Assembly: GCA_016715505.1 (NCBI GenBank)
Contig: JADJZY010000034.1
Location: forward strand, 248,001-312,000
Origin: Bacteroidota bacterium
GTDB lineage: Bacteria > Bacteroidota > Bacteroidia > Chitinophagales > Chitinophagaceae
Reading direction: 5' to 3'
DNA length: 64,000 nucleotides
Below are positions 48,801 through 57,500 of this stretch, piece by piece. The translations under genes and the position numbers were made by a program. Each line of letters opens with the position of its first letter. Position 1 is the first letter of the stretch. The notes under the pieces are model-generated. The model did no database searches. It worked only from the letters and a program-made list of their open reading frames with translations, and was not told the DNA's origin.

Positions 48801-50285
48801 TACAGCAATACAGGTAGTAGTAATCATACGGCTTGTGATGCAACAACAGTAGGTGGACAATCATACACAGCAAGTGGCTCACACAATGTAACTTATACCA
48901 ATGCAGCTGGTTGTGATTCAGTACATACTTACAATGTCACCATCCTTTATAGCACAACAGGTTCTACATCAGAAACATCTTGTGATTCTTATACTTGGAA
49001 TGGCAATACGTATACAACAAGCGGCAGCTATACAGGAACATTTACCAATGCTGTTGGTTGTGATTCAGTTCATACCCTGATCCTGACGATCAATTATAGT
49101 TCAGCATCCACTGAAAGTGTTTCAGCATGTGTAACCTATACATGGCCAGTTGATGGTATGACATATACACAAAGTGGTGTTTATACACATACTGGTTCGA
49201 ATGCGTTTGGTTGTGAGCATATCACTACCTTGAATCTGACCATTAATCAGTTACCAACGGTTACTGCAACAGATTTAAGTTCATGTCCAAACAGTCCTTT
49301 AACCTTAATTGGTTCTCCGGCTGGTGGAACCTTCTCTGTAGCAAATCCATATACCGGACCATCTACAACATATACTTATACCTATACTGACGGAAACGGC
49401 TGTACCAACACTTCAGCTCCTGCAAGCATTATCGTTACTAACTCAGTGCCGGTTACCGGCGTTTTCATGAGCAACATTGGCGACAATACTGCAGTGGTTA
49501 ACTGGAATGGCGTACCTGGATTAGGTTGGTATGAAGTTCGATTCCGATTAGTAGGCGATCCTGCTTGGACTGGAGGTGGTACCCAAGCCGCACCAACCAC
49601 GTTCAAAAATATCATTGGTTTAACAGCTGGTGGTAGTTATGAAATTCAGGTAAGAGGATTCTGTTCATTGGGCAATCCGGGACCATGGGGTAGTTCAGCA
49701 TACTTTACTACGCTTACCGGATGTCCTGCTCCAATCAACATGTATACTTCTAATGTAACAGCTACTGGCGCTAAATTGAACTGGGATGTTCAACCTGCAG
49801 CGGCATTCTACGAAACCCGATATCGTCAGGTAGGTGGTTCTTGGACCACCGGTACTACAACTCCAAACAGTAAAACAATTGCTGGTTTGGTAGCGAATAC
49901 CGATTATGAGTGGCAAGTTCGATCAGTTTGTTTGCCTTTGCCTTATTCTAGAAGTTCATGGAGTATTCCAGAAAGCTTTACAACTTTGGTAAGCAAACCA
50001 GGTGATGTCGTTGAAGAAACTGCCTCTAAAAACTTAATTTCTCTTTACCCGAATCCGGCAAAAGATATCTTAAATATTGAGATAGAAGCTGAAAGTAATC
50101 AGCAAGTCATTCTTCGTATGTTTGATATCAGCGGACGTCAGGTGAAAGAAATGGAAGTTCGTGCGAATAGCGGATTGAACAAAATTCAATTAAATATCTC
50201 CGACCTAGAATCTGGTTTATACCATGTTCAGTTCTTCGTGGATCAACAATTGTCATTTAGTTCCAAAGTTAGCAAATTAGATTAA
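45804..50285 (+). CDS. T9SS-secreted adhesin-like protein with fifteen 49-residue repeats
   Basis: A 1493-residue surface protein. Order: N-terminal hydrophobic signal (SLVLTALALLGFNLYSTDLSAQ); two fibronectin-III-like domains (residues ~40-220); two divergent cysteine-pair modules (CDSYLW, CDTYTWNGNSYTTSGAY); fifteen near-identical 49-residue modules (SNTGSSNHTACD...VGGQSYTASGSHNVTY...GCDSVHTYNVTINY); two further divergent modules; an Ig-like stretch; two more FN3-like domains (VNWNGVPGLGWYEVRFR, LNWDVQPAAAFYETRYR); and a type A sorting domain (SLYPNPAKDILNIEIEAE...) at the C terminus. Each module has two Cys, probably a disulphide. Most likely a long cell-surface stalk or adhesin; ligand unknown. 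Confidence 0.88.
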   Translation: MNHQKLHNHNRRNRFFSLVLTALALLGFNLYSTDLSAQCSAPTGISASPTGSNVTFTWTAASNASYYQIQYRKKTPTGPWISGTSATTTKTNNGLDPLTTYEYQIQTICTGGFGTSAYSAIAEFTTLQKCPTPAITGISGLSSTGASISWNASGAWYATRYRLSPSGSWINGSQTTSMKTLAGLIPNTLYDFQVASFCANDPVPSNWSSTTTFKTLCSSYSNVTQNETSCDSYLWSVNGMTYTQSGSYIDTTNCVITLLNLTINNSNTGSSSETACDTYTWNGNSYTTSGAYTGTFTNAAGCDSVHTLNLTINYSNTGSSNHTACDVTNVGGQSYTASGSHNVTYTNAVGCDSVHTYNVTINYSNTGSSNHTACDATTVGGQSYTASGSHNVTYTNAAGCDSVHTYNVTINYSNTGSSNHTACDATTVGGQSYTASGSHNVTYTNAAGCDSVHTYNVTINYSNTGSSNHTACDATTVGGQSYTASGSHNVTYTNAAGCDSVHTYNVTINYSNTGSSNHTACDATTVGGQSYTASGSHNVTYTNAAGCDSVHTYNVTINYSNTGSSNHTACDATTVGGQSYTASGSHNVTYTNAVGCDSVHTYNVTINYSNTGSSNHTACDATTVGGQSYTASGSHNVTYTNAAGCDSVHTYNVTINYSNTGSSNHTACDATTVGGQSYTASGSHNVTYTNAAGCDSVHTYNVTINYSKTGSSNHTACDATTIGGQSYTASGSHNVTYTYAAGCDSVHTYNVTINYSNTGSSNHTACDVTTVGGQSYTASGSHNVTYINAAGCDSVHTYNVTINYSNTGSSNHTACDATTVGGQSYTASGSHNVTYTNAAGCDSVHTYNVTINYSNTGSSNHTACDATTVGGQSYTASGSHNVTYTNAAGCDSVHTYNVTINYSNTGSSNHTACDATTVGGQSYTASGSHNVTYTNAAGCDSVHTYNVTINYSNTGSSNHTACDATTVGGQSYTASGSHNVTYTNAVGCDSVHTYNVTINYSNTGSSNHTACDATTVGGQSYTASGSHNVTYTNAAGCDSVHTYNVTILYSTTGSTSETSCDSYTWNGNTYTTSGSYTGTFTNAVGCDSVHTLILTINYSSASTESVSACVTYTWPVDGMTYTQSGVYTHTGSNAFGCEHITTLNLTINQLPTVTATDLSSCPNSPLTLIGSPAGGTFSVANPYTGPSTTYTYTYTDGNGCTNTSAPASIIVTNSVPVTGVFMSNIGDNTAVVNWNGVPGLGWYEVRFRLVGDPAWTGGGTQAAPTTFKNIIGLTAGGSYEIQVRGFCSLGNPGPWGSSAYFTTLTGCPAPINMYTSNVTATGAKLNWDVQPAAAFYETRYRQVGGSWTTGTTTPNSKTIAGLVANTDYEWQVRSVCLPLPYSRSSWSIPESFTTLVSKPGDVVEETASKNLISLYPNPAKDILNIEIEAESNQQVILRMFDISGRQVKEMEVRANSGLNKIQLNISDLESGLYHVQFFVDQQLSFSSKVSKLD
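46750..48955 (+). repeat. 15 tandem 147-bp coding repeats
   Basis: Period 147 bp (49 codons), 15 copies, in frame. Differences are mostly synonymous third-base changes, with few amino-acid changes (V/A in YTNA[VA]GC, D-V-T or D-A-T, N/K in copy 9). Unusual variants recur seven copies apart (offset 1029 bp), so part of the array was itself duplicated. Confidence 0.9.
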
Positions 50286-50306
50286 TTACTCAATTTCTGA
50301 AATTTC

Positions 50307-50373
50307 GAAACACCCTGCATCTGCGGGGTGTTTCTTTTTAATATTCATTAGAACAGGGGTAGCCCTGTTTTTC
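50307..50373 (+). terminator. two consecutive hairpin terminators
   Basis: First: AAACACCC/GGGTGTTT stem, then T5 (50308-50339). Second: AACAGGG-gtag-CCCTGTT stem with T-run (50352-50372). Both follow the adhesin stop by 22 and 66 bp. Confidence 0.8.
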
Positions 50374-50547
50374 AATGCAATGAATGCACGCGAAAAGCAA
50401 TATGAGTAAAGCTTTGAAGCAAAACATTGACCTTTCAGTTTGTCACTATAGTAACCTGCCTTTTTGGGACCTCAAAAGCTTTAGATTTTTTTTAACTGAA
50501 TGGTTAAGTTGTGCGTTCTATTTTTGAGCGGCTTTAAAAAAAGTAAG

Positions 50548-51549
50548 ATGGAACAATCTACCCAGGATATCAGAGAATTGAACGAGCGAATCAATCAACG
50601 AAGTGCCTTCATTGAAATGCTCTTGCTTGAATTGAATAAGTCTATTGTCGGTCAGAAATACATGCTTGAACGTTTATTGATAGGTTTGTTGGCACAGGGA
50701 CATGTTTTACTGGAAGGGGTGCCCGGTTTAGCCAAAACACTCGCCATTCGTTCTTTGTCAACAGCAATTAGTGGTAAATTCTCCCGTATTCAATTTACCC
50801 CGGATCTATTACCAGCTGACGTAGTAGGAACCATGATTTACAATCAACAACAAAACCAATTTGAGGTTCGTAAAGGTCCCGTCTTCGCCAATTTTATTCT
50901 TGCGGATGAAATCAACAGAGCTCCGGCTAAAGTACAAAGTTCATTGCTCGAAGCGATGCAAGAAAAACAAGTAACCATTGGCGATACCACTTACAAACTG
51001 GAAGAACCTTTCTTGGTACTAGCCACCCAAAACCCCATCGAGCAAGAAGGCACTTACCCCCTACCAGAAGCACAGGTGGATCGTTTTATGCTTAAAATTG
51101 TTGTAGGCTATCCTCAAAAAGAAGAGGAAAGATTGATCATGCGTCAGAATATTCACCCCAACCTCCAGTCTAAAATCAATGCCGTCGTCTCTCCTCAGGA
51201 AATCATCGAAGCACGTAACCTGGTACGCGAAGTGTATATGGACGAAAAAATTGAGAAATATATTTTGGACATCGTTTTCTCCACTCGTCAACCGGAAGAA
51301 TATAAACTGAATAAATTAAAACCTTTAATTGCCTATGGCGCCTCGCCGCGTGCCAGCATCAATCTGGCCATGGCCTCTAAAGCGTATGCCTTCATAAAAA
51401 GAAGAGGGTATGTTATCCCTGAAGATGTTCGGGCCGTTTGTATGGACGTCATGCGTCATCGAATTGGATTAACCTATGAAGCGGAAGCAGAAAATATGAA
51501 CAGCGAAATGATCGTGAATGAGATTTTAAATGCCGTAGAAGTTCCTTAA
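50548..51549 (+). CDS. MoxR-family AAA+ ATPase
   Basis: A 333-residue AAA_3 ATPase from the ATG at 50548 (the frame is open from 50500, but family N termini start near here). Walker A GVPGLAKT, Walker B ILADEINRA, sensor ATQNPIEQEGTYPLPEAQVDRFML and the C-terminal lid (ASPRASINLAMASKAYAFI) are intact. MoxR ATPases act as chaperones for proteins with von Willebrand A domains. First gene of the Bat-type operon: followed at 16 bp by DUF58, and then two more genes with 4-bp overlap or 3-bp spacing. Confidence 0.92.
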   Translation: MEQSTQDIRELNERINQRSAFIEMLLLELNKSIVGQKYMLERLLIGLLAQGHVLLEGVPGLAKTLAIRSLSTAISGKFSRIQFTPDLLPADVVGTMIYNQQQNQFEVRKGPVFANFILADEINRAPAKVQSSLLEAMQEKQVTIGDTTYKLEEPFLVLATQNPIEQEGTYPLPEAQVDRFMLKIVVGYPQKEEERLIMRQNIHPNLQSKINAVVSPQEIIEARNLVREVYMDEKIEKYILDIVFSTRQPEEYKLNKLKPLIAYGASPRASINLAMASKAYAFIKRRGYVIPEDVRAVCMDVMRHRIGLTYEAEAENMNSEMIVNEILNAVEVP

Positions 51550-51565
51550 TGGTTACACCTTACCC

Positions 51566-52522
51566 ATGAAATGGCCCTTTTTTAATACAACCCCATCGAA
51601 TTCGGAAATAGTCAGCAAGACTTCCACGAACGACCATTCAGATATGGTTACAGATGAGCAATTACCGGCATTGCTTCGAAAAGTGCGGCAAATTGAAATT
51701 AAAACCAAAGGTCTTTCCAATCATATTTTTAGTGGAGAATATCACAGCGCATTCAAAGGCCGTGGCATGAGTTTCAGCGAAGTGCGAGAATACAGTTACG
51801 GGGATGATGTGCGTTCAATTGATTGGAATGTTACCGCCCGATTTCGCTCTCCGTTTATTAAAGTTTTTGAAGAAGAAAGAGAATTGACTCTCATGTTGAT
51901 TGTGGACATCAGTGCCAGTTCTTTATTTGGTACAAAAAAATTAAACAAACGTGAACTGATTACAGAAATTTGTGCAGTTCTCGCGTTCAGTGCCATTTCC
52001 AATAACGACAAAGTGGGTGTCATACTTTTTAGTGATCGAATTGAAAAATATATCCCACCAAAAAAAGGAAAATCCCATATCCTGTTTATCATTAGAGAAC
52101 TTCTCAGTATTCAGGCTCATAAAAAATCATCCACCAATATTGAGGAGGCCTTAAAATTTATGAATGCTGTGATGAAAAAACGTTGCATCAGCTTTCTCTT
52201 GTCAGATTTTATTTCACCTGATTTTGACCAGGCGCTCAAACTCACCGCCAAAAAACACGACCTGATTGGCATTCAGGTATATGATGAAAGAGACACCCAG
52301 TTTCCGGATATTGGATTGATTCAGGTACAGGATGCAGAATCCGGCATGATGCAATGGATTGATAGTTCATCCGCTCAATTTCGACAAGCTTATGCGCAGT
52401 CATTTCTGAAACACGAAACTCAAACAACCAATGCCTTCCGTAAGTCGGGCTCATCTTTATTGTCCATTCGCACAGATGATGATTATATTAAAAAATTACA
52501 AGTTTTCTTTAAAGGACAATGA
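51566..52522 (+). CDS. DUF58 domain-containing protein
   Basis: A 318-residue cytoplasmic protein with the DUF58 core EVREYSYGDDVRSIDWNVTARF (residues ~72-93), and a VWA-like fold behind it (LMLIVDISASSLFG, SFLLSDFISPDF). Always found next to MoxR; likely its substrate or adaptor in envelope stress tolerance. Overlaps the next start by 4 bp. Confidence 0.9.
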   Translation: MKWPFFNTTPSNSEIVSKTSTNDHSDMVTDEQLPALLRKVRQIEIKTKGLSNHIFSGEYHSAFKGRGMSFSEVREYSYGDDVRSIDWNVTARFRSPFIKVFEEERELTLMLIVDISASSLFGTKKLNKRELITEICAVLAFSAISNNDKVGVILFSDRIEKYIPPKKGKSHILFIIRELLSIQAHKKSSTNIEEALKFMNAVMKKRCISFLLSDFISPDFDQALKLTAKKHDLIGIQVYDERDTQFPDIGLIQVQDAESGMMQWIDSSSAQFRQAYAQSFLKHETQTTNAFRKSGSSLLSIRTDDDYIKKLQVFFKGQ

Positions 52523-53490
52523 GCATGATTAAATCAAAATGGTCTTTCCTACTGTGTGGATTACTCTTCATGATTCATAACAGTCATGCACAAAATGTCC
52601 GGCTCAAGGCCATGCTGGATACCGCCCAAATTGAAATAGGCGAACAAATCCAGTTAAAACTTCAAGCTGCTTTTGACCCTCAGCAATATCGTATCAGCTT
52701 TCCGGCCGTTCCGGACACCGTGAATCACCTGGAGTTTATTGCTAAACAAAATGACACCATCATTGGCCGGTCGGAACATACGATCACCCAATCTTTAACC
52801 ATCACTTCATTTGATTCGGGCAAATGGCAAATACCCGCATTTAGATTTGATATCCAACCCCTCAACGGAACGGCAGCCAGCACCCAATGGACGGATTCTC
52901 TCTTTGTTTCAGTAGGTATGCCCAGTGTTGATACCAGCAAGCCCTTTAAACCAATCATGGGCATTCAGGAAGCAAAAATGCCCTGGAAGGAGTTAATCTG
53001 GTATATTGTCGGAATCGTTCTGCTTTTGGGAGTACTCATCTTTTTAATCACTTATTTGGTCAAAAATGCCAAACGAAAGAAACAAATAGTGGCTACTCCT
53101 CTGGTCAGACTGAATCCGTTTGAACAAGCCATACAAGACCTTGATCAACTAGAAAAGCAAGAACTTTGGCAACAAAATCAAGCCAAAGCATACCACACCC
53201 AAATCAATGATATTATCCGCCGTTATCTTGAAACGACATTTGAATACGATTGCTTTGAAAAAACCAGCAATGAAATTATTCAAATGATTCGTAAGGATAA
53301 AGGACTGAAAGCCTATATCCCTGATCTCAAATGGATTTTTGAAACAGCAGATATGGTCAAATTCGCCAAAAGCCAACCAGGCGAAGATGAACATTTAAAA
53401 AGCATGCAACTCACCCGAACATTTATTGAACACTCCTATTCTCAGTTTATCAAGAAACAAGAAACGGCAGCCATAAAAAGCCGCCCTTAA
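52519..53490 (+). CDS. BatD-like / DUF4381-like membrane protein
   Basis: A 323-residue protein with a signal peptide (to SHAQ), an extracytoplasmic beta domain (LDTAQIEIGEQIQLKLQ... as in BatD), one membrane span near residues 155-177 (LIWYIVGIVLLLGVLIFLITYLV), and a cytoplasmic C-terminal domain (FEQAIQDLDQLEKQELW, IIRRYLETTFEYDCFEKTSNE). The order MoxR-DUF58-this-BatA matches Bat operons. Substrate unknown. Confidence 0.82.
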   Translation: MSMIKSKWSFLLCGLLFMIHNSHAQNVRLKAMLDTAQIEIGEQIQLKLQAAFDPQQYRISFPAVPDTVNHLEFIAKQNDTIIGRSEHTITQSLTITSFDSGKWQIPAFRFDIQPLNGTAASTQWTDSLFVSVGMPSVDTSKPFKPIMGIQEAKMPWKELIWYIVGIVLLLGVLIFLITYLVKNAKRKKQIVATPLVRLNPFEQAIQDLDQLEKQELWQQNQAKAYHTQINDIIRRYLETTFEYDCFEKTSNEIIQMIRKDKGLKAYIPDLKWIFETADMVKFAKSQPGEDEHLKSMQLTRTFIEHSYSQFIKKQETAAIKSRP

Positions 53491-53493
53491 GCC

Positions 53494-54495
53494 ATGTATA
53501 AATATTTTGATTTCAATCATATCACCTTTGCAAACCCTGCCTTCCTCATTTTATTGGCATTGGTGCCTATGTATTATTTTTTTAGATCGAAAAAGAAATC
53601 GGCATTGGTATTATCGGGCATATCAACCAATTGGAACGCTCATGCCGGAAATAGAATCAAATGGCAATTTCTTTTGCCTGTTTTAAGATCCATTGGTTTG
53701 GTGGCACTCATCATCGCTTTGGCACGCCCACAAAACACATTTGTGAATGAAACCATCAATAGTGAAGGCATTGACATTGTTATGAGTATCGATATTTCGG
53801 GAAGTATGTTGGCCGAAGATTTTAAACCGAATCGCATTGAAGCGGCCAAAAAAGTTGCCCGGGAATTTATCGAAAGTCGTTATACCGACCGAATTGGTTT
53901 GGTCATTTTTTCAGGAGAGAGTTTTACGCAATGTCCATTAACAACCGACCAGAATATTTTGCTCGAACAATTAAAAAATATTCGTAGTGGATTATTGGAA
54001 GATGGAACCGCCATAGGCATGGGGCTGGCTACTGCAGTTGAACGCTTAAGGAATAGCAAAGCAAAATCAAAAGTAATCATCTTATTAACGGATGGTGTAA
54101 ACAATGCCGGCTTGATTGACCCGATGACTGCATTGGAAATTTCAAAAGCCTATAAAATCAGGGTATATACCATTGGCGTAGGCACGAAAGGTTCGGCTCC
54201 TTATCCTGTGCAGGACCAATTTGGCAATACCAGCATGCAACAGATGCCTGTGCAAATTGATGAAATTTTGATGCGCAAAATTTCTATGGAAACCGGAGGC
54301 AAATACTTCCGAGCAACGGACAATCAATCGCTTCAAAAAGTTTACAAAGAAATTGACCGACTAGAAAAAACCAATATTGAAATCAATTCCTTTAAACGTT
54401 ATACAGAATTATTTTTCCTTTACGCCCTCATCGCATTTGTAGCATTGGCCCTAGAGCAACTTTTAAAGTTGACTATTTTTAAAAGTATCACCTAG
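53494..54495 (+). CDS. VWA domain membrane protein, BatA-like
   Basis: A 333-residue inner-membrane protein. Two N-terminal spans (PAFLILLALVPMYYFF and LLPVLRSIGLVALIIALARP) are followed by a von Willebrand A domain with a complete MIDAS (DISGSM at ~91-96, with TDGVNN and the Thr loop). A C-terminal span (FFLYALIAFVALALEQLLKL) closes it. BatA-type proteins are exposed to the periplasm. Last gene of the operon; the giant repeat protein ends 12 bp away on the other strand. Confidence 0.9.
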   Translation: MYKYFDFNHITFANPAFLILLALVPMYYFFRSKKKSALVLSGISTNWNAHAGNRIKWQFLLPVLRSIGLVALIIALARPQNTFVNETINSEGIDIVMSIDISGSMLAEDFKPNRIEAAKKVAREFIESRYTDRIGLVIFSGESFTQCPLTTDQNILLEQLKNIRSGLLEDGTAIGMGLATAVERLRNSKAKSKVIILLTDGVNNAGLIDPMTALEISKAYKIRVYTIGVGTKGSAPYPVQDQFGNTSMQQMPVQIDEILMRKISMETGGKYFRATDNQSLQKVYKEIDRLEKTNIEINSFKRYTELFFLYALIAFVALALEQLLKLTIFKSIT

Positions 54496-54507
54496 ATCAA
54501 AACTTCG

Positions 54508-57500
54508 CTATCGCATAAGCAGCAAATCGCCTTTTTTAGTATACTGTTGTTGATCTGTCAAACAGGTATATTTAAAAATATAAAAATAGGTATTCATATC
54601 CTCATCTTTTCCCTGGTAGGTTCCATCCCATCCACTTCTAAAATCATTGGTACTCCATACCCGGTTCCCCCATCGATTATAAACAGCGAATTGAATCAGT
54701 TCAATACCCGCACTGGTGGTAACCCTGAATAAATCATTGACCCCATCTCCATTGGGAGAAAATGCATTGGGAATAAACACCTCTTCACAACAAGGTCCAG
54801 GATTGATATAAACTGTATCTTTTATTTCACATCCATTCGCGTCCACAATTTCGACAAAGTAGTAACCAAATGTCAATCCTTCAACACGCGCAGTGGTTTG
54901 CACAGGCTCAGTACTCCACGCATAAGTGAAAGGAGACTCACCACCCTGCATTTGCACTTCGGCCCAGGCTTCAAACCCGGTTCCAAAACATTTTAAATCC
55001 TGTTTGATGATATTGGAATTGATAGAGTTGGATGGACTGATAAAAATAGTTGTATCAAACTGACAACCTGCACTGTCTTTAATAATCAGTACATAATTCC
55101 CCTCATGTAGTCCTTCAAAATAACCTGATTTATTAAAATGAAGTCCGGGTTTGAGATAATAGGTATAATCTCCCCTACCTCCCTGTCCTACGACAACCAC
55201 TTTTCCATTGGATGCGCCGGGACATAATACACCATTCACTTCTAATTTTGAATAGTAGACAGAATCCGGTTGAGTTAATATCAGTGTGGTATCCAATCGA
55301 CATCCCAGGGCGTCTACAATAGAAAGCAAATAATTTCCAGCTATCAGATTATTAAATTGTCCAACAACAAAGGGCGAATTTCCATTGAGTTGATAGGTTA
55401 AAGGATTCACGCCTCCAATGGCATTCACCAACAAATATCCATCCCCATCACCATAACAAGTTGGCTCACCAAATGTCAGCAAATCAATTTGAATATCCGG
55501 ATTTTGTTTAATCTGTGCAATGGTTGAAGTGGCACATCCACTTTGATCGGTAGCAATAATCGTATACACACCTGCCGCCAAATTGCTAAACACACCGCTT
55601 GTTTGTTGCAATCCGGACGCTGGCAAAATAGAGAATACCAAATTACCGGTTCCTCCATTGGCTGACACTGTAATCGCTCCTGAAAAATCACCAAAACATG
55701 CAATATCCTGTATACTCACATTACTATAGGTGATGGCCGCAGGTTGAGTAATGATGAGATTCGCGATGATATCCGTGCAATTATTCGCATCAGTAATTAA
55801 CACCGAATAAGTACCAGCCTGAAGATTATTAAATTGTCCGTTGTTATTCGATGTCCCTCCGGGTACGATGGTAAAGGTATACGGTCCGGTTCCTCCATTG
55901 GCATTCACAGAAACAGCGCCATCATTTCCACCATAACAGGTAACCATCGTTAACTGAGGCGAGGCTCCTACTAGCGGATTGGGCTGTGTGATAAGCACTT
56001 GTGTTACTGTATTACAACCTTGCTGATCGGTAGCTGTAATGGTATAATTACCAACTGACAAACCATTAAAATAACCCGTGGTATTGTTTACCCCTGTTGG
56101 CTGAATAAGAAATTGAATAACGCCTGTTCCACCAGAATGATACGTTTGAATACTGGCATCATTTAATCCAAAACAAGAGACATTTTGTTGACTTACACTA
56201 TCCAAAATCAACAGAGGCGGATTCACTAACTGTACCGTATCCAAACCAACACAACCTTTAGAATCTGTGACAGACAGCGTATAAGTTTGGGCTGCCAATC
56301 CTGTAAAAGTTGCCGCAGGGCCTTGAGTACCTGCAATGGGCGTAATGGCGTAAATGATATAAGGCGGCGTTCCTGAACTGGCTGATGTTTGAATTTGTCC
56401 ATCTGAACTACCAAAACAAAGTGGATTGGTTATTGAAGTACTCAATGATGGTAAAGGCACATGATCCACTATGGCAACAGTGTCCACTTTGCAATTATTT
56501 TGGTCACTGACTTGCAAACTATAGGTAGCTGAAACCAATCCATTGAAAATCCCAGTTAGGTTTGAAAGCCCATTCGGAAATAATGTATATCCAAGCTGAC
56601 CGCTTCCGCCAGTGGCATTGATCACAATACTACCATCTGCTGCGGGAACACATGACTCGTCGCTGCTTACAAGATTTGTGACAATCAATTTGGCAGGGTC
56701 AACAATTTGAATCGAGGTATCATTGACAGCTCCATTCAAATCCTGAACTTGAATGGTATAAATACCCGCAGGCAAATTGCTAAATACACCATTCGGATTT
56801 TGAATACCTAGTAATGGATTGATGGTATAAATATATGGAGGCACCCCACCAATTGCACTGGCTGTGATACTTGCCAAACTATCTCCAAAACAAGGATTAG
56901 GGTTCACATTGATCACATTGACAAAAATTTGTGCTGGTTCTGTGATGGTAAAAACAACTTGATCCGAACAACCATTCGTATCAATAACAGTTACGGTGTA
57001 GTTCCCTGATGACAAACCAGTGAACGTTCCTGGAGTTGATTGCACCCCGATATTCGGATTGATGGAATAAGTATACCCCGGAGTTCCTCCAGTTGCAGAA
57101 GTAATGGCACTCCCATTTGATTGACCAAAAACACTAACATTTTGAGTCGAGATCAAATTATTTTGTAAAACAGATGGTTCAGTTAAAGTTAGAATTGTTG
57201 AATAGGTGCATCCATTTGCATCGGTGGCAAGGATCGTATATGTTCCCGCACAAACATTTCCAAATTGCCCGACAGCTATTTGATTAGGTGTATTGGGTGT
57301 AATGGCATAAACGATAGGCTGGGTTCCATTACTAGTAAATGTAGTAATTTGCCCATTACAATCTCCAAAGCATAAAGGATTAATCCATTGCACACTATCA
57401 ATTTGTGGTCCATTACTCGTGTTAATCGTTGAAACAGTGCTTACCGAACAGCCTGCTGCATCTTTTACGACAATGGTAAATGATCCGGTACAAAGTGACT

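Noticed and set aside
46750..48955. Regularly spaced repeats that could suggest a CRISPR array
   Set aside because: The whole 147-bp unit is repeated with no unique spacers and is in frame within one protein; it is a coding repeat.
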